Shown: positions 1-8,620 of the stretch, in pieces
Layout of the letters: each line of letters starts with the position of its first letter
How positions within the stretch are numbered: the stretch's first letter is position 1
Assembly: GCA_902651635.1 (NCBI GenBank)
Contig: CACRSC010000018.1
Location: 723,397 to 769,194, forward strand
DNA length: 45,798 nucleotides
Direction: 5' to 3'
Source: Mastigamoeba balamuthi
Lineage: Eukaryota > Evosea > Mastigamoebida > Mastigamoebidae
The notes under the pieces: model-generated
Databases searched by the model: none
Seen by the model: the letters and a program-made list of their open reading frames with translations, nothing else
What the model was told of the DNA's origin: nothing
Program-made: the position numbers and the translations under genes

Positions 1-1507
1 CATCTATGTTGTGCTGTTTGGTTCCCATGGTTTGCTTCGCGGCTTCGATTGCTCTGTTTTGCATCTCATCTATATCTGCATCTGGTGATAGTGGGGATCG
101 AAGCAGCGTGTCTTGCCACTCTCGAATCTGCGCCGCCCGGGTTTCTGGGTCTGCGGTCTTGGTCCAGGTGTTTACTTGTGGTGGGGGGTTCCATCGTCGG
201 CGTGGTATGTTTTCGGTTAGGGCAATTGTGCAGTATATAGGTGCGTGATCAGAGAGATCGTCAGTGTTTTTGCCTACCCCGCTATCTCTGAAACGATGTA
301 TCATGTTACAGGCGCATAAAATGTAGTCTAGTCGGTTGGCGGTGTTGTGTGGACCATGGTGCGTGGCTGCCATAGTGCCTTGGTGTTTGAGAATATCCAT
401 CATGTTGTGGTTTACCATGAATCTATGCATATCGAGCTCCGCCGTTGAATATGCGTCCTCGGGGTGGTCCATCCAAGTATTTAGGTCCCCTACTAGTATG
501 CTGTCCGTTTTGTCCTTTGTCTGCACTTGTATGGTATGCCAGAGAGCTCTTTGGTCGGGGGACCCTCTGGTTGGGCTATACGCATTGATGATCTTCGTCG
601 TCGTATTTAGCTTGAGTATTCCTACTAGGACATCCTTTCGGTCCGTGGAATTAACAGACCAGTACTCCCGCACAGTATTGTGGACGAGGAAACCTACTGG
701 TATTTTGTTTCCGACTCGTTGGCCCGTAAAAAGGCTGTAGCCCTCTGTATTAGCCGCCTGGTTAACCTGTGTATCATCAACAACACCCAGTTCCTGCAGG
801 GCTATAATCTCAGGGGCTGCGCGTTTGGTGCAGTTCCTTATGGCCTTAATCAATAATATGACAGCTCCAAATAGAGTGTTTTGTACGTTCCAGCTGGTTA
901 TGGTAATGTTGTTGTCCATGGCTGCTGCCCCTTGAGCATATAGAAGGAGAGTGACAAGTGTGAGGATTGCATAGTGTTGCCGGGGTTGGGCTGTTGACAG
1001 TATGGCCAGAATGAGTGTGGGGCCCACTGGGAGATCATTGTATTCGGTTTGTCGGGGGGGCTCCGGGGGGGTTGCAACCATTGAGGGGGGTGCGTTCATT
1101 CGGGGGGCGGCGTCCGTCGGGGTGGCTGCGTTCATTGGGGGGCGGCGCGGTCTCGGGTCGCGGTGTCCTATCTTCTGGGGGTCCTCTCCCGTCATTCTGT
1201 CGGTGGGCCATGCCTCCTGCGCCTGTTTCTGCCCGCCTTGCGTTCGTCTGTGTGATCGTGTGGCGCAGTCAGTGGGTCTGTGCGTATCGGCTATGACCTT
1301 ACCCTGGGGGTAGGCGATGGCTTCGGGGTAGCCTGGTATGCGAATGTTGGCGGATTCGTTGATCGGGGGCCATGCGTGCACGAGGAAGACTTCTCCTTTT
1401 GGGTTCACGCCTGTCCGTGTGATGTCGTATGGGCGGTCTACAAAGGCGCGGTTGATGGCATTGCGCGGCGAGGCTCCAAGGCGGGTGCGGGCATTGAGTT
1501 CCACCTT
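1..1507 (-). CDS. Retrotransposon ORF2, N-terminal part: APE-type endonuclease (partial)
   Basis: The frame is open without a stop from just after the ORF1 TGA (1507) to base 1, about 502 codons. If translation does not read through the TGA, the first in-frame ATGs are at 1195, 1081 and 919. From 919 the protein carries the exonuclease-endonuclease-phosphatase fold motifs in order: ITSWNVQN (metal-binding Asn), ALQELG (catalytic Glu), NAYSP, VGDLNTW (GDxN), RLDYIL, and SDHAPI (terminal catalytic Asp-His). This enzyme nicks target DNA to prime reverse transcription. A hydrophobic segment (about LTLVTLLLYAQG) and a Pro-rich linker lie between ORF1 and the endonuclease. All key residues appear intact, so this copy is young or selected. 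The protein continues beyond the window. Confidence 0.85.
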
Positions 1508-3286
1508 TCAAAGTTCGCCGGGGTACAGTTTGTTCTGGTACACAGCCACTGCATGTACCGAGGCCCTCGGGTCATTGTTGGTCTGGCGGACCAGCTGGAG
1601 GATCGTTTTCCTATCGGTGAACGTCACCGCCCAGCCGTTGGCCTGGGGTTCGATGCCGATGATGTGGGCTTTGGCCGGTTGGGCCCATGCGTCTGCGAGC
1701 TCTCTCGGACAGGGTTTGCGCTTGTCGGCGTGCAGCACATATACCGTGAAGGGGATTTTTGCCTTCGTGAGGACCCATAACTTGGTAGCAGCAGAGAAAC
1801 CTGCCGTCCTTTGCACCGACTCGATTTCTTGGCATTTGCGGTATACCGCCATGTTGGGGGCCGGGAACATGATGCTGTTTTTTCCGATGTATTCTACGAA
1901 GGCCGAATTTGCAGTGACGTTGATTTTGTATGTTTCGCGGAATAGGTCTAGGAGTTCCATTCCCGCTGCTGCTACCTGGTGCACTTCGGTCTCCGTCGGC
2001 TTGGCACCTGCCACTAGGATGATCACTTCCTTCATCTCTGTCTCGTACGCGGCGTCTTCTACTGCTCTTGGCAGCGCTGCAGGTTCGCCAGACAGGCTGT
2101 CGATAGACCTCGGACTTGGGGTTGGGTCAGCGTAGCGGTCGTCGCGGGTGGGGTTGTGCGTGGCGGCTTGCCCCCAGGTAGCGGCTGTTTTGGTCGGCCA
2201 CGGTGCTGCCGTGGGCTGGAGGCTCGAGAGCGGGGGTTGGTCTTTTCCCAGGGCGAGGCTTGTTCTGGTTCCCGCCGGCTGCGTCCGTTGCGCCGGCTGT
2301 GCCCAGCTGTATACCGTCTGCGGCCGGCTCTTGGGGGCTCTTGCCGTCTCCCTGAGGTCGATGTCGGCTCTGTCCGTCAACGAGGTGAAGTGGGCAACCA
2401 GGGCGGTTTCGTCCAGGCAGGTTAGCTCTGCGAGCTTCTGTTTACGGGGTTTGTCCGTCTCGACCAGCATGCGCGCTTGGATGAGGGCCAGGAGAGTCTT
2501 CACGTCTATCAGGTCTATCTCGGAGCTCGGGGCTGGGGCGTTGTCCTCTGTGGGCGTGCTACAGGCTTTGGGCTGCTGTTTCTCGGTGTCGCTATCCGTT
2601 TGCATGCGGTCGACGTCCTCGGGGGCTGTGTCTTTGCGTGGGCGTTTAGTCGGCGGGGGGGCGCCGATGGGCGCTGGGGGGCCGATGGGTGGAGTCTCCT
2701 CCATGCATAGGCTGGTTTGTAGTGCTGTGTAATCGCTTGCGTATTTTGCCGCCGTTTTGTGGTGCGTGTTCTTCAGTATTTCCCAGTGTGGACTGGGAAA
2801 TTTCGCAGAAGGGGCGTCTGGGCTGAAAGGGGCCGGCGGGGGGCTCGTGCTGCGGGTCTGTGGCAGTGCCGGCTGCAGGCCGAGGACCGCATCTGCGCTA
2901 CGGTTTGGTGGGGCGGGGCTCTTGACGTAGGATAGCATAGGTAGCAAGCGGGGATTGGCTTTCAGTGTGGGGCTTTTGGTTTCGGGGGGTGTCTCTGTTG
3001 ATGTTCGGTCTTGGGCGCCGCGGGTCATCACTCCGCGGGCCGTGGGCATGCCCAGCCCTGGGGGGTGTTTGTGGGCGTGCGTGTGGGGTGTGGGGAGGGG
3101 GCGGGTGGGGTTACCTGCCCCGATTGGCATCGTGGTCCCGGTCCCTGGGGGTGCCGCGTGACACCTTGGGGGTAGGGTGAGTGCCGCCGTGGTGAGGACC
3201 ATGAGTGCCAGGCCTAGGATCTGCCAGGTCGCCGATGCTGGGGGCCGGGACCACTGCGCCGTGCAGCGGTGCCCGTGGTGCGCCAT
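1508..3286 (-). CDS. Retrotransposon ORF1 protein (592 aa), ends at an in-frame TGA
   Basis: The ATG is at 3286 and a TGA occupies 1508-1510. The N-terminus has one hydrophobic stretch (about residues 20-40, beginning WQILGLALMVLTT), which is odd for an ORF1 protein. A long Pro/Thr/Ala-rich, probably disordered region follows, with basic patches. The last ~170 residues, from EVIILVAGAKPTE onward, look folded and could be one or two RRM-like nucleic-acid-binding modules, as in other LINE ORF1 proteins; that is inference from texture and position, not a recognised motif. No CCHC knuckle is visible. The reading frame stays open past the TGA into ORF2 (see findings). It is the only long open frame here consistent with the downstream endonuclease; antisense ORFs over it are shadows. 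Confidence 0.72.
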   Translation of the reverse strand: MAHHGHRCTAQWSRPPASATWQILGLALMVLTTAALTLPPRCHAAPPGTGTTMPIGAGNPTRPLPTPHTHAHKHPPGLGMPTARGVMTRGAQDRTSTETPPETKSPTLKANPRLLPMLSYVKSPAPPNRSADAVLGLQPALPQTRSTSPPPAPFSPDAPSAKFPSPHWEILKNTHHKTAAKYASDYTALQTSLCMEETPPIGPPAPIGAPPPTKRPRKDTAPEDVDRMQTDSDTEKQQPKACSTPTEDNAPAPSSEIDLIDVKTLLALIQARMLVETDKPRKQKLAELTCLDETALVAHFTSLTDRADIDLRETARAPKSRPQTVYSWAQPAQRTQPAGTRTSLALGKDQPPLSSLQPTAAPWPTKTAATWGQAATHNPTRDDRYADPTPSPRSIDSLSGEPAALPRAVEDAAYETEMKEVIILVAGAKPTETEVHQVAAAGMELLDLFRETYKINVTANSAFVEYIGKNSIMFPAPNMAVYRKCQEIESVQRTAGFSAATKLWVLTKAKIPFTVYVLHADKRKPCPRELADAWAQPAKAHIIGIEPQANGWAVTFTDRKTILQLVRQTNNDPRASVHAVAVYQNKLYPGEL

Positions 3287-3625
3287 TAAGATTCGCGCTG
3301 GGGGGTCTTATTCCATCAGGGGAGAAAAAAGACTCGGGAGCAAATCTTAGACCTGGGGGAGTATTAACAAACTTATGGCCAGGGCTGTAACAGTTCCTCA
3401 CTCTCCTGCACCATGCTCTGTGCCAGAGCCCTGGCTAATGTTGTGATGTGTCATCTTTATTGTGTTTTGTTGCTAATTACTGTGGTTATACAGTACTGCA
3501 AAAACTGGTGGGTGGGCTTTGCAGTTACCATGGTTCATTATTTTTTTTGTGTAAAAGAGGTTTTTTTATTTTCAGTGATCTTTTTGTGGTACCCATGCAG
3601 GGCCATCAGAGGACAGCCACCATCA

Positions 3626-4552
3626 TTAAGAACCTTGGTGGGCTTCCTGGGTAGCATTGGCCTCATTGTCATATTCATCTGATAGTGGTACTGCTGCTAC
3701 TGCTGCCACTGATACTGCTGCAGCAGCAGCAGCTGGTACTGCCTGTTCTGTCATTGCTGCTGTCTGTGCTTCTGCTGCTGCTGCTGCTGCTCTCTTCATG
3801 AATGACTGTAGAGAGATGTCCTTATTCATGGCAGCACTGCCTTCATTATCATGCTGAACATTGATTTCCTGCACGAAAGTAAGTGTATGTGATTGATTGT
3901 GTAATAAGAAGACTACACCTCATTTCATCTATTAAGATACATACATATTTGTTTTCTATCTCAGTGCAGAGGTTGTGCTTCTTGATGTTCTCAACTGCAC
4001 AGTCACTGACATTCATAATGGGCTTCTCTGATGTGAAGCCATCATTCCATTGCACAGTAAAGAACATTGCCTTGCTTCTGCCCTTAGTGCAATATGTATG
4101 GCCTGTGACTATAGCAACGGTGTACTCCTGCAACTCCTGTGGCTCAGGCTTGTTGGCTCACTTCTGTGATGAAGGGACAGCAGGAGCAACAGAAGTTGTG
4201 CTCTTGCCCTTGCTGAAGAACGATCACATGTCATGGTTGTCTTAATGGCACTGAAGGCTGTCTTGTTGGTCTCTTTGATGAGAATGACCACATTCTTGGC
4301 AGTCTGAATGTTATGAACAGATATTGTACGTGCTCTCTTCTGAACTGGCTCTTCAGCAGCTGCAGGATCAGGTGCAGGTGGCCTTATCTTCTTAAGGAAC
4401 TTGAATGTCACAGGGGGTAGAGATGAAGAGCGTGATGCAGGAGCCCAGCTGTGCTGCTTTGGAGACTGGCTGGACATCATGAAGAGTTGTGATACACAAA
4501 TTGGCTGAGTGCAGCTCAGCACACAGTTTGCACATCTTGGCAGACTTCTCAT
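3626..4552 (-). pseudogene. Fragments of an unrecognised, probably element-derived gene
   Basis: Three minus-strand pieces look like protein in overlapping frames. From 4552: a segment with PVQKRARTISVHNIQTAKNV and a following VVILIKETNKTAF. From 4133: VAIVTGHTYCTKGRSKAMFF then TVQWNDGFTSEKPIMNVSD, a compact domain faintly like a chromo or other small beta module. From 3874: an Ala-rich low-complexity tail. They could be exons of one gene with introns or a decayed reading frame. No family is recognised. Composition matches the AT-rich island rather than the surrounding genes. Confidence 0.3.
3686..3795. repeat. Imperfect GCT/CTG triplet repeat
   Basis: Runs of CTG/GCT triplets (for example CTGCTGCTGCTGCTGC near 3775-3790 and CAGCAGCAGCAGC near 3721) make an imperfect trinucleotide repeat. 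On the minus strand it would encode poly-alanine stretches. Nothing suggests recent expansion; units are interrupted. Confidence 0.7.
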
Positions 4553-5365
4553 GTCTCATTATAATACACTGCACTCTAACAGATGATAAGAAGCATCAAG
4601 GCACACTACACTGTAAGGCATTCCTGCCATCAATCCAGTAGCATTCCAGGCTTATCTCAGTCAGGAGTCCAGGTTCACATTACTTCATAGAGAAGATACT
4701 CTTTCTACATGATAAGTCATCTGCATGATGTACTCTTCAAGGTGTTTATCTTTCTCAGCAGTCCCCTTAATGGTGCTGAGCCCATAGCACAGCCTCTAAG
4801 CATCATCATCAGAATTGAAGGACGAATCTGGATGAACACAGTGTTCCAGCCAGTTGCCATTGTTGATGGTGGCTCTTCAACTCTGATCAGCTGCTCATGA
4901 TCAGTTCTCTGCAGATGGACCTTGAGATGTTTGAAGAGGGATTCATTCATCAATTCAGATGCATCCTTTGATAGTCTGAATGACATTATGGCTGATCCAA
5001 AGGACTGCATCATGGATTGTGCTGAGTGCAGTAATGATGATGATGCCCTCTCCTCAGATGAATCTGATACTGATTGTGATTAAAGCAATGAAATCAGTTG
5101 GATATTACAATTAAAAGTCACTGTTTCTGCTTTGAATGTCTCATTGATTATCATTGACCACAAAACTACTGCTACTTTCCATGTCAGCACATATGCCATC
5201 AGATACACTGTACCACTTAGCATAGTTGATAGCCAAGCTGTGCTGCTTGCACATAGCCTGGTACATACACTAGCACATATCACCTTTGTCACCAATCACT
5301 TGATTTGAAAAATCGTGATTAAAATGCATCCAAGAGCTTATGTTATTGAGGATATGTACTATTGC

Positions 5366-5950
5366 TCATTTGTAAAGATATTTACCCTTTTGATTGGAAT
5401 TCCCACCCATTAAGATCATATGATGAATGATATACAAGCAGAAGTTCCATTTCTTGCACTCAGATACAGCCCACAAACCTGCTTTAACAATCTTTGATTC
5501 CAATGGACCACACCATAGCTTGAACCGATCCTTATTGATACAACATAGAAACGGGATTCCTCTATCTTGAAGCAGCATGAGTCCAGCCATATCCAGATAG
5601 TATGTATCGGCAATAACAATATGGAATATTCCATCAGGATGTGGTAACTTCTTGGTACTCCACTCAAGCAGATCATAGCATGAAGTTATCTGTTCCTCTG
5701 TCGAACATGTAGTAATAGGAAACATTCCACTAAGGTATGGGAGTCCTGTTTCCTGAAGGCACGAGTCAATTTCAGTGGCCCACTGTCCAATCTTATATAG
5801 ATGTGCAACACTGGCTCGATAGTATTCATAGTAAGTGACGATATCTATTATAGGAGATATATCTGGTGTAGGAAGATGCTGGTTAGACCTCAGTGCGATT
5901 TGTTCTTGCAGAGAAAAAAGAAGTTGAACTGCCCGAAAACAAAACGGGAA
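5366..5950 (-). pseudogene. piggyBac-like DDE transposase fragment
   Basis: An open frame of about 200 codons reads through IVIADTYYLDMAGLMLLQ and DRGIPFLCCINKDRF. That matches the layout of the piggyBac/PGBD core, where an Asp begins a D-x-Y/F-x-S type segment followed by a 'leaks a short helix then G-T-v-r-x-n-R' strand. Upstream text (SCYDLLEWSTKKLPHPDGIF) sits where the preceding beta strand and linker would be. The frame ends at 5366 and only stop-broken text continues below it, and the N-terminal half of a transposase is not intact, so I call it a remnant. The frame nominally begins at 6001, inside GC-rich sequence upstream of the GH5 gene, but transposase-like text starts near 5900. 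Family assignment is tentative. Confidence 0.42.
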
Positions 5951-6227
5951 AAAGATATCGATGACTGGACACGTTGACATTGCGCCAGGGGGTCTGTCCA
6001 ACAGAGGGGGAACCTTGGAGACTCCTTTCGTTCCGTTTGAGGCTGGATGTCAACTTGATTTGAGAGCAGTTTTTCCCATCCGCTGGTGGGCATACGTTCA
6101 AGGTGCACTGAGAAAAGACGTAGTTGTTACATTGTGTGTACATCTTGTGTACAACGAACGCCCGTTAACCGCACAAAAGGCCAACGGATTGTGTACTTCG
6201 TCTTCAGTGCAACACAAAGTGTTGGAG

Positions 6228-8423
6228 ATGAGGGCATCCGTGATTTTGGCGTTTGCCACCGTATGTGCTGCCGCTCCTCTCCACCTTACGGGAGTGAGCC
6301 TCGCGTCGGCTGAGTTTGGCGAAACCTTTCTGCCTGGGACGTACAACCAGCACTACACGTACCCCACAGAGGCAGAGGTCGACTACTTCGTCAGCAACAG
6401 GGGCATGAACCTCCTCAGGATCCCCTTCCGCTGGGAGCGTCTGCAGAGGACCCTCGGTGCCGACTTCGACCAGACCGAGCAGTCCCGGTTCACCGGCATC
6501 ATTAATTATGCAACCAGCAAGGGCGCGCACGTCCTCCTCGACCCCCACAACTACGCAAGGTACAACGGCACCATAATCGGCTCGGCGAATCTCCCCAACG
6601 AGCTGTTCGTGGACTTCTGGACCCGCCTGGCGAACCTGCTCAAGGACAACTCGAAGGTCATCTTCGGCATGATGAACGAGCCCAACACGATGCCCACGGA
6701 GCAGTGGTTCTCTGCCGCCAAGGCCGCGTACATCGCCATCCGCAACGTTACCAAGACGCACCTCATCACGATCCCCGGCAACGCGTGGACCGGCGCACAC
6801 AGCTGGATGAACACCGGGTACGGCGGCAAGACGAACGCTGACGGCTGGGACGCTGCGGGATTCCCCAAGGACGCCAACCTGATGGTCGAGCTTCACCAGT
6901 ACCTCGACAATGACTTCTCGGGAAGCCACGAGCAATGTGAGCCCGCGGCGCAGCAGTCCAAGAACCTCGAGGGGTTCACGGCGTGGGCGAGGCAGCGTGG
7001 GCTCATGGCCGTGCTGGGCGAGATCGGCGCCGGCAACAATTCGAACTGCCAGGCCGGCATCGAGGCGATGCTGAACTACATGGAGCAGAACAGCGACGTG
7101 TGGTACGGCTGGTCGTGGTGGGCCGCCGGTCCGTGGTGGGGGCCCTACTTCATGACGCTCGAGGGCACTCCCGGCAACGACAAGCCCCAGATGGCCTGGC
7201 TGCTCCCGCACCTCAACAAGGGCTCGGTCGACCCGATCACTCCGCCAACAGACAGCGGGTCAACAGAGAGCTCGGCTAGCACACACAGCAGCCACGCGAC
7301 CCCGCTGCAGCTTACCGGAGTCAGCCTGGCATCGGCCGAGTTCGGCAACGACATGCCTGGGACGTATAACAAGGACTACACGTACCCCACGAAGGAGGAG
7401 GTCGACTACTTCGTCAGCAACAGGGGCATGAACCTCCTCAGGATCCCCTTCCGCTGGGAGCGTCTGCAGAGGACCCTCGGTGCCGACTTCGACCAGACCG
7501 AGCAGTCGAGGCTCACCGCCATCGTGAACTACGCCACCAGCAAGGGCGCGCACGTCCTCCTCGACCCCCACAACTACGCAAGGTACAACGGCACCATAAT
7601 CGGCTCGGCTGGCCTCCCCAATGCAATGTTCGTGGACTTCTGGACCCGCCTGGCGAATCTCTTCAAGGGCGATGTCAAGGTCGCCTTCGGCATGATGAAC
7701 GAGCCCAACACGATGCCCACGGAGCAGTGGTTCTCTGCTGCCAAGGCCGCATACATCGCCATCCGCACGATCACCACGACGCACCTCATCACGATCCCCG
7801 GCAACGCGTGGACCGGCGCACTTGGGTGGCAGATGAACTGGTACGGCAAGTCAAACGCCGAGAGCTGGGTCGCGGCAGGTTTTCCCAAGGACGCCAACCT
7901 GATGGTCGAGGTGCACCAGTACCTCGACCAGGATCATTCGGGAAGCCACGAGGAGTGCGACCCCGCGGCGCAGCAGACCAAGAACCTCGAGGGGTTCACG
8001 GCGTGGGCGAGGCAGCATGGGCTCAGGGCCGTGCTGGGCGAGATCGGCGCCGGCAACAATTCGAACTGCCGGGCTGGCATCGAGGCGATGCTGAACTACA
8101 TGGAGCAGAACAGCGACGTGTGGTACGGCTGGTCGTGGTGGGCCGCCGGTCCGTGGTGGGGGCCCTACTTCATGACGCTCGAGGGCACTCCCGGCAACGA
8201 CAAGCCCCAGATGGCCTGGCTGCTCCCGCATCTCCATAAGGGTTCGGTCGACCCTATCCCGCCGACGGGCTCGTCCAAGTCCGGCAGCTCGCATAAGCAC
8301 GCTAGCTCCAGCTCGAGGCACGTCGCCAGCTCCACTCAGCAGGTCGCGAGCGACAATTTCCTCAGTGCGGGGTCGGCCGCTCTCCCCGCTATCGGGCTCC
8401 TCGCTCTGAGCGTCCTACATTGA
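6228..8423 (+). CDS. Secreted endo-beta-1,4-glucanase with two tandem GH5 domains (731 aa)
   Basis: Single-exon gene. The ATG at 6228 is chosen because it begins a signal peptide (MRASVILAFATVCAAA); the frame is open further upstream without such a start. Two GH5 (subfamily 5-like) catalytic domains follow, roughly residues 20-335 and 360-675. Each has RIPFRWERLQ, DPHNYARYNG, the acid/base Glu in GMMNEPNTM (about E151 and E492) and the nucleophile Glu in LGEIGAGNN (about E265 and E605), so both should hydrolyse cellulose-type beta-glucan. They are joined by a Ser/Thr/Pro linker. The C-terminus is Ser/His-rich and ends in a hydrophobic segment (AALPAIGLLALSVLH), which looks like a GPI-attachment signal rather than a free secreted end. 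No cellulose-binding module is visible. The two domains are close to identical (see repeat). Confidence 0.93.
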   Translation: MRASVILAFATVCAAAPLHLTGVSLASAEFGETFLPGTYNQHYTYPTEAEVDYFVSNRGMNLLRIPFRWERLQRTLGADFDQTEQSRFTGIINYATSKGAHVLLDPHNYARYNGTIIGSANLPNELFVDFWTRLANLLKDNSKVIFGMMNEPNTMPTEQWFSAAKAAYIAIRNVTKTHLITIPGNAWTGAHSWMNTGYGGKTNADGWDAAGFPKDANLMVELHQYLDNDFSGSHEQCEPAAQQSKNLEGFTAWARQRGLMAVLGEIGAGNNSNCQAGIEAMLNYMEQNSDVWYGWSWWAAGPWWGPYFMTLEGTPGNDKPQMAWLLPHLNKGSVDPITPPTDSGSTESSASTHSSHATPLQLTGVSLASAEFGNDMPGTYNKDYTYPTKEEVDYFVSNRGMNLLRIPFRWERLQRTLGADFDQTEQSRLTAIVNYATSKGAHVLLDPHNYARYNGTIIGSAGLPNAMFVDFWTRLANLFKGDVKVAFGMMNEPNTMPTEQWFSAAKAAYIAIRTITTTHLITIPGNAWTGALGWQMNWYGKSNAESWVAAGFPKDANLMVEVHQYLDQDHSGSHEECDPAAQQTKNLEGFTAWARQHGLRAVLGEIGAGNNSNCRAGIEAMLNYMEQNSDVWYGWSWWAAGPWWGPYFMTLEGTPGNDKPQMAWLLPHLHKGSVDPIPPTGSSKSGSSHKHASSSSRHVASSTQQVASDNFLSAGSAALPAIGLLALSVLH
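6294..8250 (+). repeat. Internal tandem duplication of the GH5 domain (period ~1020-1023 bp)
   Basis: Matching blocks lie 1023 bp apart at the 5' end of the units (GTCGACTACTTCGTCAGC at 6378 and 7401) and 1020 bp apart at the 3' end (TGGAGCAGAACAGCGACGTG at 7081 and 8101). The last ~180 bp of both units are almost identical at nucleotide level, including third codon positions. Confidence 0.93.
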
Positions 8424-8474
8424 GGTGTCGACCCCCCCCCATCCCCTTCGCGCCTAGTATAAAGCAAAGAAAGG

Positions 8475-8538
8475 AATAAAGAGTGGATGTGCGACCGAAG
8501 CGAAATGGTATTGACATGTGCACGACGTGTGCAATAAA
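8475..8538 (+). terminator. Candidate polyadenylation signals of the GH5 gene
   Basis: Two AATAAA hexamers at 8475-8480 and 8533-8538 lie 50-115 bases after the GH5 stop, in a 200-base gap that otherwise shows no gene. The gap separates two genes that converge (GH5 plus, F-box minus). Confidence 0.5.
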
Positions 8539-8620
8539 GAGAAAGAGGGCGAGCGAGTAGTGACGAGGTAGTGGTGGTGGCGCAAAGGCGGGGGTAGGTA
8601 AGTCGTCTTGGTCTTCTGTC

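Larger units (their letters stand above)
1..3400 (-). mobile_element. Non-LTR (LINE-like) retrotransposon, 5' part, truncated by window edge
   Basis: Read on the minus strand this block holds a proline-rich ORF1 followed, in the same frame after a single TGA, by an APE-type endonuclease. That order (ORF1, endonuclease, then reverse transcriptase) is typical of LINE-type elements; the reverse transcriptase would lie beyond base 1 and is not seen. Base composition switches abruptly from GC-rich to AT-rich near 3400-3420, so I place the 5' end of the element there, about 115 bases upstream of the ORF1 start. No target-site duplication could be identified because the 3' end is outside the window. 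Element name and clade not recognised. Confidence 0.8.
3420..5950. other. AT-rich island with decayed coding sequence
   Basis: About 2.5 kb of visibly AT-richer DNA lies between the GC-rich retrotransposon and the GC-rich GH5 gene. It has only short ORFs broken by stops, homopolymer runs, and a triplet-rich patch. The minus strand carries the readable fragments described separately. A plus-strand acidic stretch ending SSDESDTDCD before a stop near 5080 is also protein-like. I read the block as remnants of one or more inserted elements. No terminal inverted repeat or target duplication was found by eye. Confidence 0.55.

Noticed and set aside
1338-2135. 265-codon plus-strand ORF in the retrotransposon
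   Set aside because: Antisense to ORF1, and the minus strand has the intact endonuclease in the same element orientation.
3686-3795. Triplet repeat as a pathogenic-type expansion
   Set aside because: Short and interrupted; ordinary low-complexity sequence.
6204-7211. 335-codon ORF antisense to the GH5 gene, repeated at 7260-8321
   Set aside because: Shadow of the duplicated GH5 codons; it recurs in both units only because the sense strand does.
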